Notes: generated from the sequence alone by a model not told the origin. DNA of 59,509 nt from Deltaproteobacteria bacterium (GCA_016935975.1 JAFGPX010000180.1:1-59509), one strand, 5' to 3'. Shown: positions 11,180 to 22,263, counted from the first letter of the stretch. Made by a program: numbers and translations.

Positions 11180-12469
11180 CTAGTTCTCCTCCGTGGAGTA
11201 GCCGGGGTACACCTCCTCGTCGTTGCACAGCTCACTACCGACGTTCTGGAAGGTGTTGCCGCTGATCTGCCAAATGGTTCCCTGGTTCTGGATGGAATCG
11301 CCCCGGTCATCGAGGACGTAGGTGCCCGCGGCTCCGTGGTAGTGGACATCCTGACCGGCCGCCGCCATGGCCAGCCCCGCCGCGAGATTGTCGAAGGTGA
11401 CGGTTTCTCCCGGCGGCGCCGTCGCCTTCTCCAGGTGGATCGGGAAAGTAACGGGATCCGGGATGAACCCATTGAGGGCGATGCCCTCGGCGATGGACAA
11501 AGCCAGCAGCCCGACGGCGTCGAAGTAGTAGTGCGAGCCGGCCAGAGGCGGCATGCCGGTTTCGGCCTCGAAGAAGCGGTCGAAGTCCGCGGCGCCGGGG
11601 CCGAGGTCGGGCGAGACGCCATGGATGCCTTCCAGTACGCCGGCCGGAACGTTGCGCAGCAGGGCCGGGTTGTTGAGCGTCGGTCCGAGATACCATTTGC
11701 CGACCTTGCCGCGCACGGCCCATTCCTGCAGGAAGCCCGCGCCCACGGAGGGCGAGGTGACGAGCAGGGTGGCGTCGGGGCCGAAGCGCTCGATGGTCGA
11801 GAAGACCGCCGCGAAGGACGAGCGGGTCGCCGGGAGTTGCAGACCGGGCAACAAGGTGCCGCCCATGGCGGTGAATACCCGGCCGAAGATCGTGGCGAAG
11901 GTGCCGCTGTAGTCGTCCGGGTCCGTAACGGCGTTGGCTCTCCGAATGCCGTCCTTGAACATGCGCTTGGCGAGAGCACAAGCCAAGTAGACGGGCGAAG
12001 GCGACAGGCGGAACCAGGCGGCGCGCGCACTGGCGTCGTGGATGGTGGGCGAGGTCAGTCCCGGCAGCAGGTTGACCATGCGATGGGACTTGATCGCGTC
12101 GGCGATCTGGTAGGCGATCCTGGGTTCCTCCGGGCCGATGAAGAACGGTAGAGGGGCGCTGTCGAGCAGCTCGAGCGTGTCCGCGGTGCCACGTTCGTCG
12201 TCGGAGTGGCTGTCGCGGAGATCCAGGGCGAGGGGGCGACCGAGGAGGCCGCCGGCCGCGTTGACCAGGTCGACGGCCAAGCGGAGGGCCCGTTCGAGAG
12301 CCACGCCGGAAGCCGCGCGCTCGCCGGAGAAGGGCAGGGTGGCGCCGATGCGGATGGCGTTGGCCGGGTCGGGACGATCCTGCGCGGAGACACAGCCCAG
12401 CCACAGGCACGCCACGGCCGCAGATAGGACGCGCGACAGACCCCGAGCCCGACGGCGTCGGGCTGTCAT
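11180..12469 (-). CDS. Periplasmic binding lipoprotein, Leu/Ile/Val (LivK)-type
   Basis: A 429-residue protein from the ATG at 12469; an ATG at 12505 and a TTG at 12559 are possible longer starts, and none has a clear Shine-Dalgarno sequence. The Arg-rich n-region, hydrophobic stretch and LWLGC suggest a lipoprotein or signal peptide. The mature part begins IRIGATLPFSGERA, followed by LAVDLVNAAGG and LLGRPL, the classic start of type I periplasmic binding proteins of the branched-chain amino-acid/amide class. Later blocks such as YYFDAVGLLALSIAEG also fit. No permease or ATPase of an ABC importer is adjacent; instead the TonB-dependent receptor follows at 4 bp. It may hand over a ligand taken up by that receptor or act in sensing. 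Confidence 0.82.
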   Translation of the reverse strand: MTARRRRARGLSRVLSAAVACLWLGCVSAQDRPDPANAIRIGATLPFSGERAASGVALERALRLAVDLVNAAGGLLGRPLALDLRDSHSDDERGTADTLELLDSAPLPFFIGPEEPRIAYQIADAIKSHRMVNLLPGLTSPTIHDASARAAWFRLSPSPVYLACALAKRMFKDGIRRANAVTDPDDYSGTFATIFGRVFTAMGGTLLPGLQLPATRSSFAAVFSTIERFGPDATLLVTSPSVGAGFLQEWAVRGKVGKWYLGPTLNNPALLRNVPAGVLEGIHGVSPDLGPGAADFDRFFEAETGMPPLAGSHYYFDAVGLLALSIAEGIALNGFIPDPVTFPIHLEKATAPPGETVTFDNLAAGLAMAAAGQDVHYHGAAGTYVLDDRGDSIQNQGTIWQISGNTFQNVGSELCNDEEVYPGYSTEEN

Positions 12470-12542
12470 GGGAACGGGTGTCCGTGTGTCAACCGCATCG
12501 AGCATCGTTAGAGTGCCGGAGCGTGTCGTCGAAGGGCTCCTG

Positions 12543-13679
12543 TCAAGGATTGATGCCAAGCGAGCTCAAGTAGGCGACGTAGCTTTCGAACGTGTCGCTG
12601 GTGATAATGTCTATTCCAGTATCGAGCAGGAATCCATCCACGAGAATAGGCTGGAGCAATTCCGCGGTTCGGGCCGGCCCCAGCGTCTCGATGCTGAAAG
12701 GCACCAGGATGCTCAGCGCGCCCATGTAGTACTGGCGCTGAACGGCGATGCCGTAGAAATAGCCCTGGTCGAAATACGCCTTGGTGGCCGGTTCCAGGTC
12801 GAAGCCCACGATCTGGATCGCGCCTTTCTTGCCTACCGCTTCGACCGCCGCCGCGCAGCGGTCGGAATTGGAATACATGCAAAGCAGCCCTTTGATGTCG
12901 AGCGCCGGATCGCTGATGGCGGCAACGATCGATTCCATGTCGATGGTGGTGTTCCACACGACCGCAATGCGCGGCGCAACGTTCAAGCCGGCGGCGCGCG
13001 CGCCATCCTCCGCGCCTTGCGCGCGCTGCATGCCGCTCACCCAGTTCGCGTCGGTGGTGCCGAAAACCGCGACGGTGTCGCCCGGGGACAGCACCTTGCT
13101 CAGGGTGAGGGCCGCGGTGACGCCGGCCTGGTAGTTCGCGGTTCCGATGTTGTACGATCGCCGGCTGTTCGGGGAATCGCTATCGATGGTCACGACCGGT
13201 CCGCACTTGGCCACGAACGCGTTGAGGTAGTCGACGCTTGCCCCGGTGGCGGAAAACGGGGCCACCGCCATGGCTTGGTAGATGCCTTCGTCGAGGTATT
13301 TCTGGATGTAGCCGTTCTGTTCGACGGCTTTGACGTCCTCCGGGACCGACTCGTCGACGATGAGCGGCGCTTCCACCACCTTGGGACACAAGAGCGTCCC
13401 GCTCATGCGATCGGCCCCGACCGCGATGGGGGCCCAGAAGCCGGTCACGTCTTTGAGCAGCACCGCCACCGCAGGTTTGGCGGACGGGGCGAGGTTCTTC
13501 TCGGTGATGGCATCGACCAGCGAAGCGATGACCTGCTCGATCGCGACCGGGACGAACGGGCTCGTCGCCTCGGCGGTGTCGCCCGGCCCGCCCCCGCCGT
13601 CGCGTCGCTCTCCCATGCCACCGCAGGCGCCGGCCAGCATGGCCAGAACGACGGTCGAGAGCTGAACCTGATGCCGCAT
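12543..13679 (-). CDS. Periplasmic binding lipoprotein, sugar (RbsB/Peripla_BP_4)-type
   Basis: A 378-residue protein. The ATG at 13679 is chosen because GAGGAGG stands about 7 bases upstream. The signal sequence ends in LAGAC, a lipoprotein-like site, followed by a Gly-rich spacer. Core blocks typical of ribose/galactose-type binding proteins include AMAVAPFSATGASVDYLN, GPVVTIDSDSP, a YNIGTANYQAG segment, GDTVAVFG, and IQIVGFDLEPATKAYFDQG near the C-terminal lobe. It is the first gene of a three-gene - strand run with a second binding protein and the TonB-dependent receptor. No ABC permease or ATPase is present nearby, which is unusual for this family. Confidence 0.85.
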   Translation of the reverse strand: MRHQVQLSTVVLAMLAGACGGMGERRDGGGGPGDTAEATSPFVPVAIEQVIASLVDAITEKNLAPSAKPAVAVLLKDVTGFWAPIAVGADRMSGTLLCPKVVEAPLIVDESVPEDVKAVEQNGYIQKYLDEGIYQAMAVAPFSATGASVDYLNAFVAKCGPVVTIDSDSPNSRRSYNIGTANYQAGVTAALTLSKVLSPGDTVAVFGTTDANWVSGMQRAQGAEDGARAAGLNVAPRIAVVWNTTIDMESIVAAISDPALDIKGLLCMYSNSDRCAAAVEAVGKKGAIQIVGFDLEPATKAYFDQGYFYGIAVQRQYYMGALSILVPFSIETLGPARTAELLQPILVDGFLLDTGIDIITSDTFESYVAYLSSLGINP

Positions 13680-13752
13680 CACTTCCTCCTCGTGCTTCGG
13701 ACGCGTACGGACATGGCAGCACATCCCCGAGGGGGATGCAACAGCCAGAGCG

Positions 13753-16316
<2,564 letters not shown>

Positions 16317-16546
16317 CTGCAGACTCCTTGGTTGACAGCCTTCTGGCCGTTTGCTTTTGCGTTTCCGCCACCACTTTAGCGCAGTTCTTCTTCCCCGGGG
16401 CAAGCGTTTGCGGGAGTGGGACGGCTCTGGTCGCGGCGCGCGCATGCGCAGCATCATGGCAGTCGCCGGACTGGCCATGGCCGAGAGGCCAGCCAGTTCC
16501 ACTTGGATTTCCCGCGTGATGCGGCCTACAATCGATAAAGGTGCGC

Positions 16547-17194
16547 ATGAGAAAGCCAGCGGGAAGCAGCTCGGGCATGACGCTCGTCGAATTGATGATC
16601 GTGGTCGTGATCATCGGGATACTGGCGGCCATCGCGGTGGTGGGCTACCGCAAGTACATCGCGCGCGCGCGCGTCTCCGAAGCCAACGCCATGCTGGCGG
16701 AATTCGCCGCCAAGGAGCAGCTGTATTTCCTTGACAACGGTCAGTACCTGGAAGCCCACGCGCTTTTCGGCGAGGTGCCGAGCGGCGGCTACCCGCCAAA
16801 CCAGACCACACCGGCGAGCACCAGCGAAGACGTCGGCGATTTCTGGCCGGTTCTCGACCCCAACGACTTCGACTCGGCTCGCCACCCGGGCACGATCTAC
16901 GATGGCGCGGGCAAGATCCCAACCCCGTGGCGTGTCTTGGGTATCCGTCCTCGCTGGAACCAGCTCTTCTGCAGGTACCTGGTCAACGCCGGTGCTCCTG
17001 GCAGCGCCCTTCCGGGCACGGTGGGCCCGACCCTTTGGCCTGCGCCTCCGAATGTCCCGTGGTTCTACGCGTTGGCGGTGTGTAATCTGGGAGGCGTTGC
17101 TCAGTGGCCCAACTCGGGTGGCAGTGTGTACGTCACGGTCCTGGCTCTCACGCACGATTCCCCAGCCATCCGGACTACGGACGAGAATCAGTAG
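16547..17194 (+). CDS. Type IV pilin-like protein (prepilin, 215 aa)
   Basis: The ATG at 16547 follows AAAGG with 5 bases between; a GTG at 16541 would add two residues. A short basic leader ends SSSG, followed by MTLVELMIVVVIIGIL, the class III prepilin signature with Gly at -1 and Glu at +5. The mature protein starts with Met rather than the more usual Phe. The hydrophobic helix continues AAIAVVGYRKYIARAR, and the C-terminal globular part is Pro-rich, with a CRYLVNAG...VCNLGG pair of cysteines that could form the D-region disulfide. It precedes a PilA-type gene. No pilB, pilC, pilT, pilM-Q or prepilin peptidase of the type IVa system lies in the window. Confidence 0.85.
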   Translation: MRKPAGSSSGMTLVELMIVVVIIGILAAIAVVGYRKYIARARVSEANAMLAEFAAKEQLYFLDNGQYLEAHALFGEVPSGGYPPNQTTPASTSEDVGDFWPVLDPNDFDSARHPGTIYDGAGKIPTPWRVLGIRPRWNQLFCRYLVNAGAPGSALPGTVGPTLWPAPPNVPWFYALAVCNLGGVAQWPNSGGSVYVTVLALTHDSPAIRTTDENQ

Positions 17195-17610
17195 GTTTGC
17201 GAGCGCTCGCTCGGCCAGGAAGCCGGGAGGTGGCCTCGCCAGCGGGGTGCCAATTTGGGGCAGGGGGCCTGCCCGGCCGCCATTTCAACCTCGTCGAGGT
17301 TTTCGTGGGACGGGCCGTGGCGCTCGCGAAATCCCTTGCCTCCTTGCGGGGTTTCGACGAAGTGTCGTGGCCGGACGACAATCGAGGCAGGCCCATGGCC
17401 GACGATGGCAGGCGTTGGGGCCACCCCGGATGCATGCCCGGTTTTGTTCGGCGGCTCTGAATTCAGCCGATGATTGTCACCCGGGCAGGATGTTTTGCCA
17501 TTCGGCATATTGGATTTTTGTCAACAATAATCAATGGATAGATGGCGCCAGACCTCGCCTGTGGAGTGTGGCACGCGGGCTGCAGACATGCGGACCAGGA
17601 GGTAACCAAA
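17195..17610. other. Intergenic stretch between the two pilin genes
   Basis: About 415 bases without a convincing gene. A 12-base palindrome GCGAGCGCTCGC lies at 17199-17210, just after the first pilin stop, and a GGGCAG/CTGCCC hairpin lies near 17255-17275; neither has a T tract. An A/T-rich patch at about 17498-17545 precedes the sigma-54-like promoter at 17569-17584 and is a plausible activator or DNA-bending site. Short open frames here lack conserved features. Confidence 0.6.
17569..17584 (+). promoter_or_regulatory. Sigma-54 (-24/-12) promoter of the pilA-like gene
   Basis: TGGCACG (17569-17575), four bases, then CTGCA (17580-17584) matches the TGGCACG-N4-TTGCA consensus except for one base. 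The start of transcription would be near 17594, just before the AGGAGGT ribosome-binding site at 17597-17603. Myxococcus pilA is known to be sigma-54-dependent and PilR-activated, which agrees. Confidence 0.75.
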
Positions 17611-18165
17611 ATGACAAGAGCGCGCAAGAAGAGTGGAGGCTTTACCCTGGTCGAGCTGATGATCGTCGTGGCGATCATCGGCATCTTGGCGGCCGTGGCC
17701 ATCCCGGCATTCACCCGGTACGTGAAGAAGTCACGCACCTCCGAGGCCGTCGGCCACCTCAACAAGGAATGGGCCGGGTCGCTGACCTACTACGAAAGCG
17801 ACCACATCGGCGCAGGCGGTACCATGAAGCCGAAGCAGTTCCCAGGCGCCGACGGGACTGCCGCCTTGGCCAACGCTGGCGTGCAGTGCGGCTGCGCGAC
17901 CGGTGGTCGGTGTGCGGGCGGCGACAGCGTGTGGGGCAGCGACGGCATCTGGTTGGCTCTGAACTTCTCCTTGCCCGATCCCCACAACTACCTGCCCAGC
18001 TATTCTGCGCTCGCCACCGGTGCTTCGGCCAATTTCACGGCGGGGGCAACGGGTGACCTGAACTGCAATACCGTGCTTGCCACCTTCCAGCGTCAGGGCT
18101 CGGTCAACGCGAACGGCGACGTGACCGGCAGCTACCAGCCGCTGATCAACAACGAGCTCGAATAG
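17611..18165 (+). CDS. pilA: Type IV pilin PilA-like major prepilin
   Basis: A 184-residue prepilin. The ATG at 17611 has AGGAGGT at 17597-17603. The leader MTRARKKSGG is followed by FTLVELMIVVAIIGILAAVA, a textbook class III signal with Gly-Phe cleavage and Glu at +5, then IPAFTRYVKKSRTSEA. The C-terminal domain contains CGCATGGRC, an unusual three-cysteine cluster, and one further Cys in DLNCNTV, so disulfides are likely. Type IVa pilins form retractile fibres for twitching or social gliding. A sigma-54 promoter stands immediately upstream and a strong terminator follows, so it is probably transcribed on its own at high level. Confidence 0.9.
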   Translation: MTRARKKSGGFTLVELMIVVAIIGILAAVAIPAFTRYVKKSRTSEAVGHLNKEWAGSLTYYESDHIGAGGTMKPKQFPGADGTAALANAGVQCGCATGGRCAGGDSVWGSDGIWLALNFSLPDPHNYLPSYSALATGASANFTAGATGDLNCNTVLATFQRQGSVNANGDVTGSYQPLINNELE

Positions 18166-18190
18166 CGTAAGGGTCAATACGCAAGAAGAG

Positions 18191-18220
18191 GCCCCGGTGG
18201 CTGCGCCATCGGGGCTTTTT
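18191..18220 (+). terminator. Rho-independent terminator after pilA
   Basis: GCCCCGGTGGC, loop TGC, GCCATCGGGGC form an 11-bp stem with one G-T pair, followed by TTTTT. It lies 25 bases after the pilA stop and in the gap to the convergent nadB. Confidence 0.93.
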
Positions 18221-18241
18221 CCATGCGCGGCAGCCGTTCCG

Positions 18242-19828
18242 TCACACCATCGGGCCGTCGCCGCGCGCCAGGACGGTGTCTCTGGCCAGCCGCTGCTCGC
18301 GCTCGGGATGGTCCAGGTTGAAGTGCAGGCCCCGGCTCTCCGGTCGGCGGCGCGCGCTCTGGATGATCAGGTCCGCGACCAGGGCGATGTTGCGCAGCTC
18401 GAGCAGATCGCCGTTGACCTGGAAGTTCCAGTAGTACTCGCGGATCTCCTCCCGAATCATCTGCATGCGGCGCGCGGCCCGCTCCAGCCGCTTGTCCGAG
18501 CGCACGATGCCGACGTAGTTCCACATCAGGCGGCGGATCTCGTCCCAGGTGTGGCTGACCACGACCGCCTCGTCGGTCACCGTGGCATCGCCCGCATACC
18601 AGGGCGCGACCTGCAGGGGCCGGTTTGCCACGGCGCCGCGGACATCCTCGGCCGCGCGGGCGCCGTAGACCAGGGCCTCGAGCAGCGAGTTGGAGGCAAG
18701 CCGGCAGGCCCCGTGCAGGCCCGTCATCGAGGCCTCGCCGATGGCGTAGAGGTTGCGCACGTTGGTGCGGCCGCTGCCGTCCACGACAATGCCGCCGCAG
18801 CTATAGTGGGCAGCGGGCACCACCGGGATGGGCGTTGCGCGCATGTCGATCCCCAGCTCCATGCAGCGGCGGTGGATGTTGGGGAAGCGCTCGACCAGGA
18901 AATCGCTCGGCAGATGGGTCATGTCGAGCAAGATGTGGTCGTCGCCCGTGCGCTTCAGCTCGGCGTCGATGGCGCGCGCGACGATGTCGCGGGAGGCCAG
19001 ATCCTTCATCTCGTGGTAGCGGCCCATGAAGGCCGAGCCGTCGCGAAGACGCAGGATGCCGCCCTCGCCGCGCAGGGCCTCGCTGATGAGGAAGGACTTG
19101 GCCGCCGGGTGGTAGAGGATGGTGGGGTGGAACTGGAAGAACTCCATGTTGGCCACGCGGGCTCCCACGCGATAGGCCATGGCCACGCCATCGCCGGTGG
19201 CCACGTCGGGATTCGAGGTGTAGAGGTAGACCTTGCCGGCCCCCCCGGTCGCGATGACCACGGCACGGGCGGTGATGGTCTTCACCTCGCCCGTGCTCTG
19301 ATCGAAGACGTAGGCGCCGAACACGGCGTTGGGGCCGCCGTATTTCGCGGTGGTCAGCAGGTCCACGGCCATGTGGTTGGGCAGCAGGGTGATCTTGTCT
19401 CCGTAGCCGCGCACGGTTTCCAGCAGGGCATCGTGGATGGCCGCCCCGGTCGCGTCGCGGGCGTGCACGATACGGCGTGCCGTGTGGCCGCCCTCGCGTC
19501 CGAGGCTGAAATCGCCGTTCTTGTCGCGGTCGAAGGCCACCCCGATCTGGTTGGCCAAATAGAGGATGTGCTCGGGTCCCTGGCGTGCGCAAAGCTCGAC
19601 CGCCTCGCGAGAGCACAGCCCATCGCCGACGCGCAGGGTGTCCTCGATGTGCTGCTGGACCGTGTCGTTCGCGCTCAAGACCACCGCCACGCCGCCCTGG
19701 GCGTGCTGGGTGTTGCTGTCGGTCAGCTCACGCTTCGAAACCACGATGACCCGGCCGTGCGAGGAGGCGCGCAAGGCGAAGTAGAGCCCCGCGAGGCCGG
19801 AACCTAGAACGAGATAGTCGGCTTCCAA
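18242..19828 (-). CDS. nadB: L-aspartate oxidase NadB
   Basis: A 528-residue flavoprotein that oxidises L-aspartate to iminoaspartate, the first step of bacterial de novo NAD synthesis. The FAD-binding LVLGSGLAG lies at residues 6-14; NTQHAQGGVAVV, the TGGAGKVYLYTSNP block, FFQFHPT, LISEALRGEGG, and PAAHYSCGGI with GLHGACRLASNSLLE are all signature blocks of NadB rather than succinate dehydrogenase. Length and ends are normal. nadA and nadC are not next to it. The gene converges on the pilA terminator. Confidence 0.95.
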   Translation of the reverse strand: MEADYLVLGSGLAGLYFALRASSHGRVIVVSKRELTDSNTQHAQGGVAVVLSANDTVQQHIEDTLRVGDGLCSREAVELCARQGPEHILYLANQIGVAFDRDKNGDFSLGREGGHTARRIVHARDATGAAIHDALLETVRGYGDKITLLPNHMAVDLLTTAKYGGPNAVFGAYVFDQSTGEVKTITARAVVIATGGAGKVYLYTSNPDVATGDGVAMAYRVGARVANMEFFQFHPTILYHPAAKSFLISEALRGEGGILRLRDGSAFMGRYHEMKDLASRDIVARAIDAELKRTGDDHILLDMTHLPSDFLVERFPNIHRRCMELGIDMRATPIPVVPAAHYSCGGIVVDGSGRTNVRNLYAIGEASMTGLHGACRLASNSLLEALVYGARAAEDVRGAVANRPLQVAPWYAGDATVTDEAVVVSHTWDEIRRLMWNYVGIVRSDKRLERAARRMQMIREEIREYYWNFQVNGDLLELRNIALVADLIIQSARRRPESRGLHFNLDHPEREQRLARDTVLARGDGPMV

Positions 19829-19859
19829 GATGGGCGCAATCTAGCACCTCCGGCGGTAA

Positions 19860-20020
19860 GACGCTCGAAGGGGAAGGGACCACGGAGAACCCGGAGGCGC
19901 GGGAGAGCAGGGACAAGGGGAAAGCTTCCGGATCCGGATGTAGGCTTCCCCCTCGGCGTTCTTCGCATTCTCTGCGCCATTCGTGGTTTTCCGCTCGCAA
20001 TCGTCGCGCCGAAGCAGCGA
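19860..20020. repeat. Degenerate palindromic repeat related to the CACAGAG element
   Basis: ACCACGGAGAACCC near 19878 pairs imperfectly with the ATTCGTGGTTTTCC region near 19978, and GGGGAAAGCTTCCGG pairs with GGCTTCCCC nearer the centre. On the - strand the right arm reads CCACGAATGGCGCAGAGAA, similar to the units at 703-760. It lies in the divergent gap between nadB and the transglycosylase gene, so any promoters must sit in or beside it. Confidence 0.5.
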
Positions 20021-20052
20021 GGAAGGGGGAGGCTGTGTTACGATCTGACCGT

Positions 20053-20925
20053 ATGTCGAGGAGACTCCTCCCCGCGCTCGTCGTCGTGCTTCTGGCCGTC
20101 CCCGGCCAGGCGAAGGTCTGGCGGCACACACGCGCCGACGGCACGGTGGAATTCGCCAGCGCTCCGCGCAGGGGCAAGGGGTGGAACAAGGTGTCGGGTT
20201 TCGACCGTGTGGCGCCCAACCAGACCCCGACCGACACCATCACGCTCCCTCGGGCGCGGCCGGCCAGCGTCGTATGGACGCGCGAGCGCGCGGACGGCAC
20301 GGTGGAATTCACGAACCTGCAACCGGTCGGTAGGAAGTGGAAGGTGCTGTTTCGTTTCGGACCTGGCAAGGCATCGGTGGCCCGCGGCAGCTCCGACCTG
20401 GTGCCGGCCCGCGACACTTCGGCTTTGCGCTACACGCGCTACGACGATCACATCCGCGACCAGCAGGCGTGCTACGGCATTCCGCAGGCTCTCATCCGGG
20501 CCGTCGTACGTACCGAATCGGATTTCGATCCCAATGTCGTCTCCAGGGCGGGCGCGCAGGGGCTCATGCAGCTCATGCCGGCCACGGCGCGCGCCATGGG
20601 AGTGACCAACGTCTGGGATCCTCGCCAGAACATCATGGGCGGCGCGCGCTACCTGCAGATGCTGGCCAAGCGCTACTGTCGCACGCCGGCGCTCGGTGGT
20701 TCGGCGGGACGGACGGCCAGTCTGGTGTGCTCGTTCGAAGAGAAGATCAAGGTGCTGGCCGGCTACCACGCGGGGCCGGGCGCGGTCGACAAGTACGCCG
20801 GCATGCCGCCCTACGAAACCACGCGCTCCTACGTGACCGCTGTACTGCAGCGCTTCGAGGAGTATAGAAGAAGGGAATCGGCGCTTTCGGAATGGTCCGA
20901 AACCGTGCTGCTATCCTCCCGGTGA
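20053..20925 (+). CDS. Lytic transglycosylase (SLT family) with duplicated N-terminal motif
   Basis: The ATG at 20053 gives 290 residues; a GTG at 20035 is an alternative start, with GGGGGAGG placed too close. A signal peptide (MSRRLLPALVVVLLAVPGQA) exports the protein to the periplasm. Two copies of a short DUF4124-like unit follow: VWRHTRADGTVEFASAP and VWTRERADGTVEFTNLQP. The C-terminal SLT lysozyme-like domain has the catalytic Glu155 in RTESDFDP, then AGAQGLMQLMPATA and later LAGYHAGPGAV. It cleaves the MurNAc-GlcNAc bond of peptidoglycan with 1,6-anhydro product formation. It starts a four-gene + strand run leading to pgsA and pabB. Confidence 0.9.
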   Translation: MSRRLLPALVVVLLAVPGQAKVWRHTRADGTVEFASAPRRGKGWNKVSGFDRVAPNQTPTDTITLPRARPASVVWTRERADGTVEFTNLQPVGRKWKVLFRFGPGKASVARGSSDLVPARDTSALRYTRYDDHIRDQQACYGIPQALIRAVVRTESDFDPNVVSRAGAQGLMQLMPATARAMGVTNVWDPRQNIMGGARYLQMLAKRYCRTPALGGSAGRTASLVCSFEEKIKVLAGYHAGPGAVDKYAGMPPYETTRSYVTAVLQRFEEYRRRESALSEWSETVLLSSR

Positions 20926-20931
20926 ACTGAC

Positions 20932-22263
20932 GTGGCCGAGACCGACATCAACAACGCCCCGCCGACCTCTCCTGCGCAGGCCGCCGCTCCGTCGGCCGAC
21001 GAGCATGTCTTGCTCGGCCAATTGCGCCGGGCCAGCGATCTGGTTTCCGCACAGCGCTTGCCGGAGGCCGAGGCCGAGCTGCTGGCCGCGCGCCGCACGT
21101 CGCCTCGCGACCTGCGCGTGCTCAAGCTGCTGGCCGTGGTTCGTTTCAAGCTTGGCCGGCTCGTGGAAGCGGGGCAGGTCTACCGCCAGGCAGCGGAGGT
21201 GGCTCCCGAAGACCCCGCGGTTCGCCTCAACCTCGGGCTCATCGCGCTCAAGCTCGAGTCGTTTGCGGAGGCGGCCCAAGAACTGGAGGCAGCCGTGCGC
21301 GCGCAGCCCGAGGATCGCCGGGCGTGGAGCTACCTTGGCTATGCCTACGCGCGTAGCGCGTCGCCGGCGCAGGCGGCGTCGGCTTTCCGCCGGGCCGGCC
21401 AGCACGAGCTGGCTGCGGAGATGGAGCGCGCGGTGACGCCGTCGGCACACTCTTCCGAGCTTCCCGTGGTCGAGGGGGGCAGCGAGGAGCCCCCAGCGGG
21501 TCCGGCCGCTGCCGTCGCTCGCTCGGCCGCGATGGCTACCCCGCGGCCGCAGCTTCGCGCCGAAACCACGCCGGGGCTTTCGTTGACGCCGGGAGCCGCC
21601 GAGGCGGCTGCAAGTCCCATGGTGACCCTGGCCGCGTTCACGACCGCGCGGTTGCTGACCCTGGCGCCGTTGTCCGCACCGTTGGCCTCGGAGGGGGAGG
21701 GCTTGCTCCGTTTCCAGGCGGGCGCGGAAGCCCACGTGCGCGAATCCGCCTTGCTGGTTGCCTTCGGCGGCCCAGGCCTGTCGCTCGCCCGCCGCCGCGC
21801 CCGAGGTCACTACGCCGGCGGCAATCTCGCCACCGAGACGGATCGTTTCTTCCGCCTCGACGGCGGCGGCGAGCTGCTGCTCCTCTCTCCCGACCGCAAG
21901 CGGCGCCTGACCGCCTTGGCGCTCGAGCGCGATGTGCTCTACGTCGAGGAAGATCGCGTTATGGCGTGGGGCGACGAGGTGGTGTGGGAATCGGGCCGGG
22001 TGCCGGGCAACGGCAAGGCGCTGTTCCAGTTCCGCGGCACCGGCCGCGTCGTGATCGTGGCCGGCGAAAACGAGATCGTGGCGATTCGCATCGCCGAGGG
22101 CGAGTGCCGGGTGGTGCCCACGGCGCGCCTGGCCGGCTGGCTGGGGCAGGTGGTCGTGCAGGGCCGGCCGGCCACGGCGGAAAAAGCGATCCCCGGGCTC
22201 GAGTACGTTACCTGCGAGGGCGAAGGGGTGCTATTGCTATCCAGGCATGGCGAACCTCGCTAG
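20932..22263 (+). CDS. TPR - AIM24-type protein
   Basis: A 443-residue protein starting at GTG 20932, seven bases after the transglycosylase stop. Residues about 25-170 are tetratricopeptide-like helices (LLAARRTSPRDLRVLKLLAV, YRQAAEVAPEDPAVRLNLGL, AVRAQPEDRRAWSYLGYAYA). An Ala/Pro/Glu-rich linker follows, then a beta-rich C-terminal half (about 250-440) with RFFRLDGGGELLLLSPD, VVWESGRV and a GLEYVTCEGEGVLLLS end that fits the AIM24/TRAP-like fold. The family's biochemical role in bacteria is unknown. No signal peptide is present, so it is probably cytoplasmic. Its end overlaps the pgsA start by 17 bases. Confidence 0.72.
   Translation: MAETDINNAPPTSPAQAAAPSADEHVLLGQLRRASDLVSAQRLPEAEAELLAARRTSPRDLRVLKLLAVVRFKLGRLVEAGQVYRQAAEVAPEDPAVRLNLGLIALKLESFAEAAQELEAAVRAQPEDRRAWSYLGYAYARSASPAQAASAFRRAGQHELAAEMERAVTPSAHSSELPVVEGGSEEPPAGPAAAVARSAAMATPRPQLRAETTPGLSLTPGAAEAAASPMVTLAAFTTARLLTLAPLSAPLASEGEGLLRFQAGAEAHVRESALLVAFGGPGLSLARRRARGHYAGGNLATETDRFFRLDGGGELLLLSPDRKRRLTALALERDVLYVEEDRVMAWGDEVVWESGRVPGNGKALFQFRGTGRVVIVAGENEIVAIRIAEGECRVVPTARLAGWLGQVVVQGRPATAEKAIPGLEYVTCEGEGVLLLSRHGEPR

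Noticed and set aside
17104..17460. Open frame of 118 codons overlapping the first pilin end
   Set aside because: Starts inside the pilin gene in another frame, has no homology-like features, and short competing frames exist on both strands.
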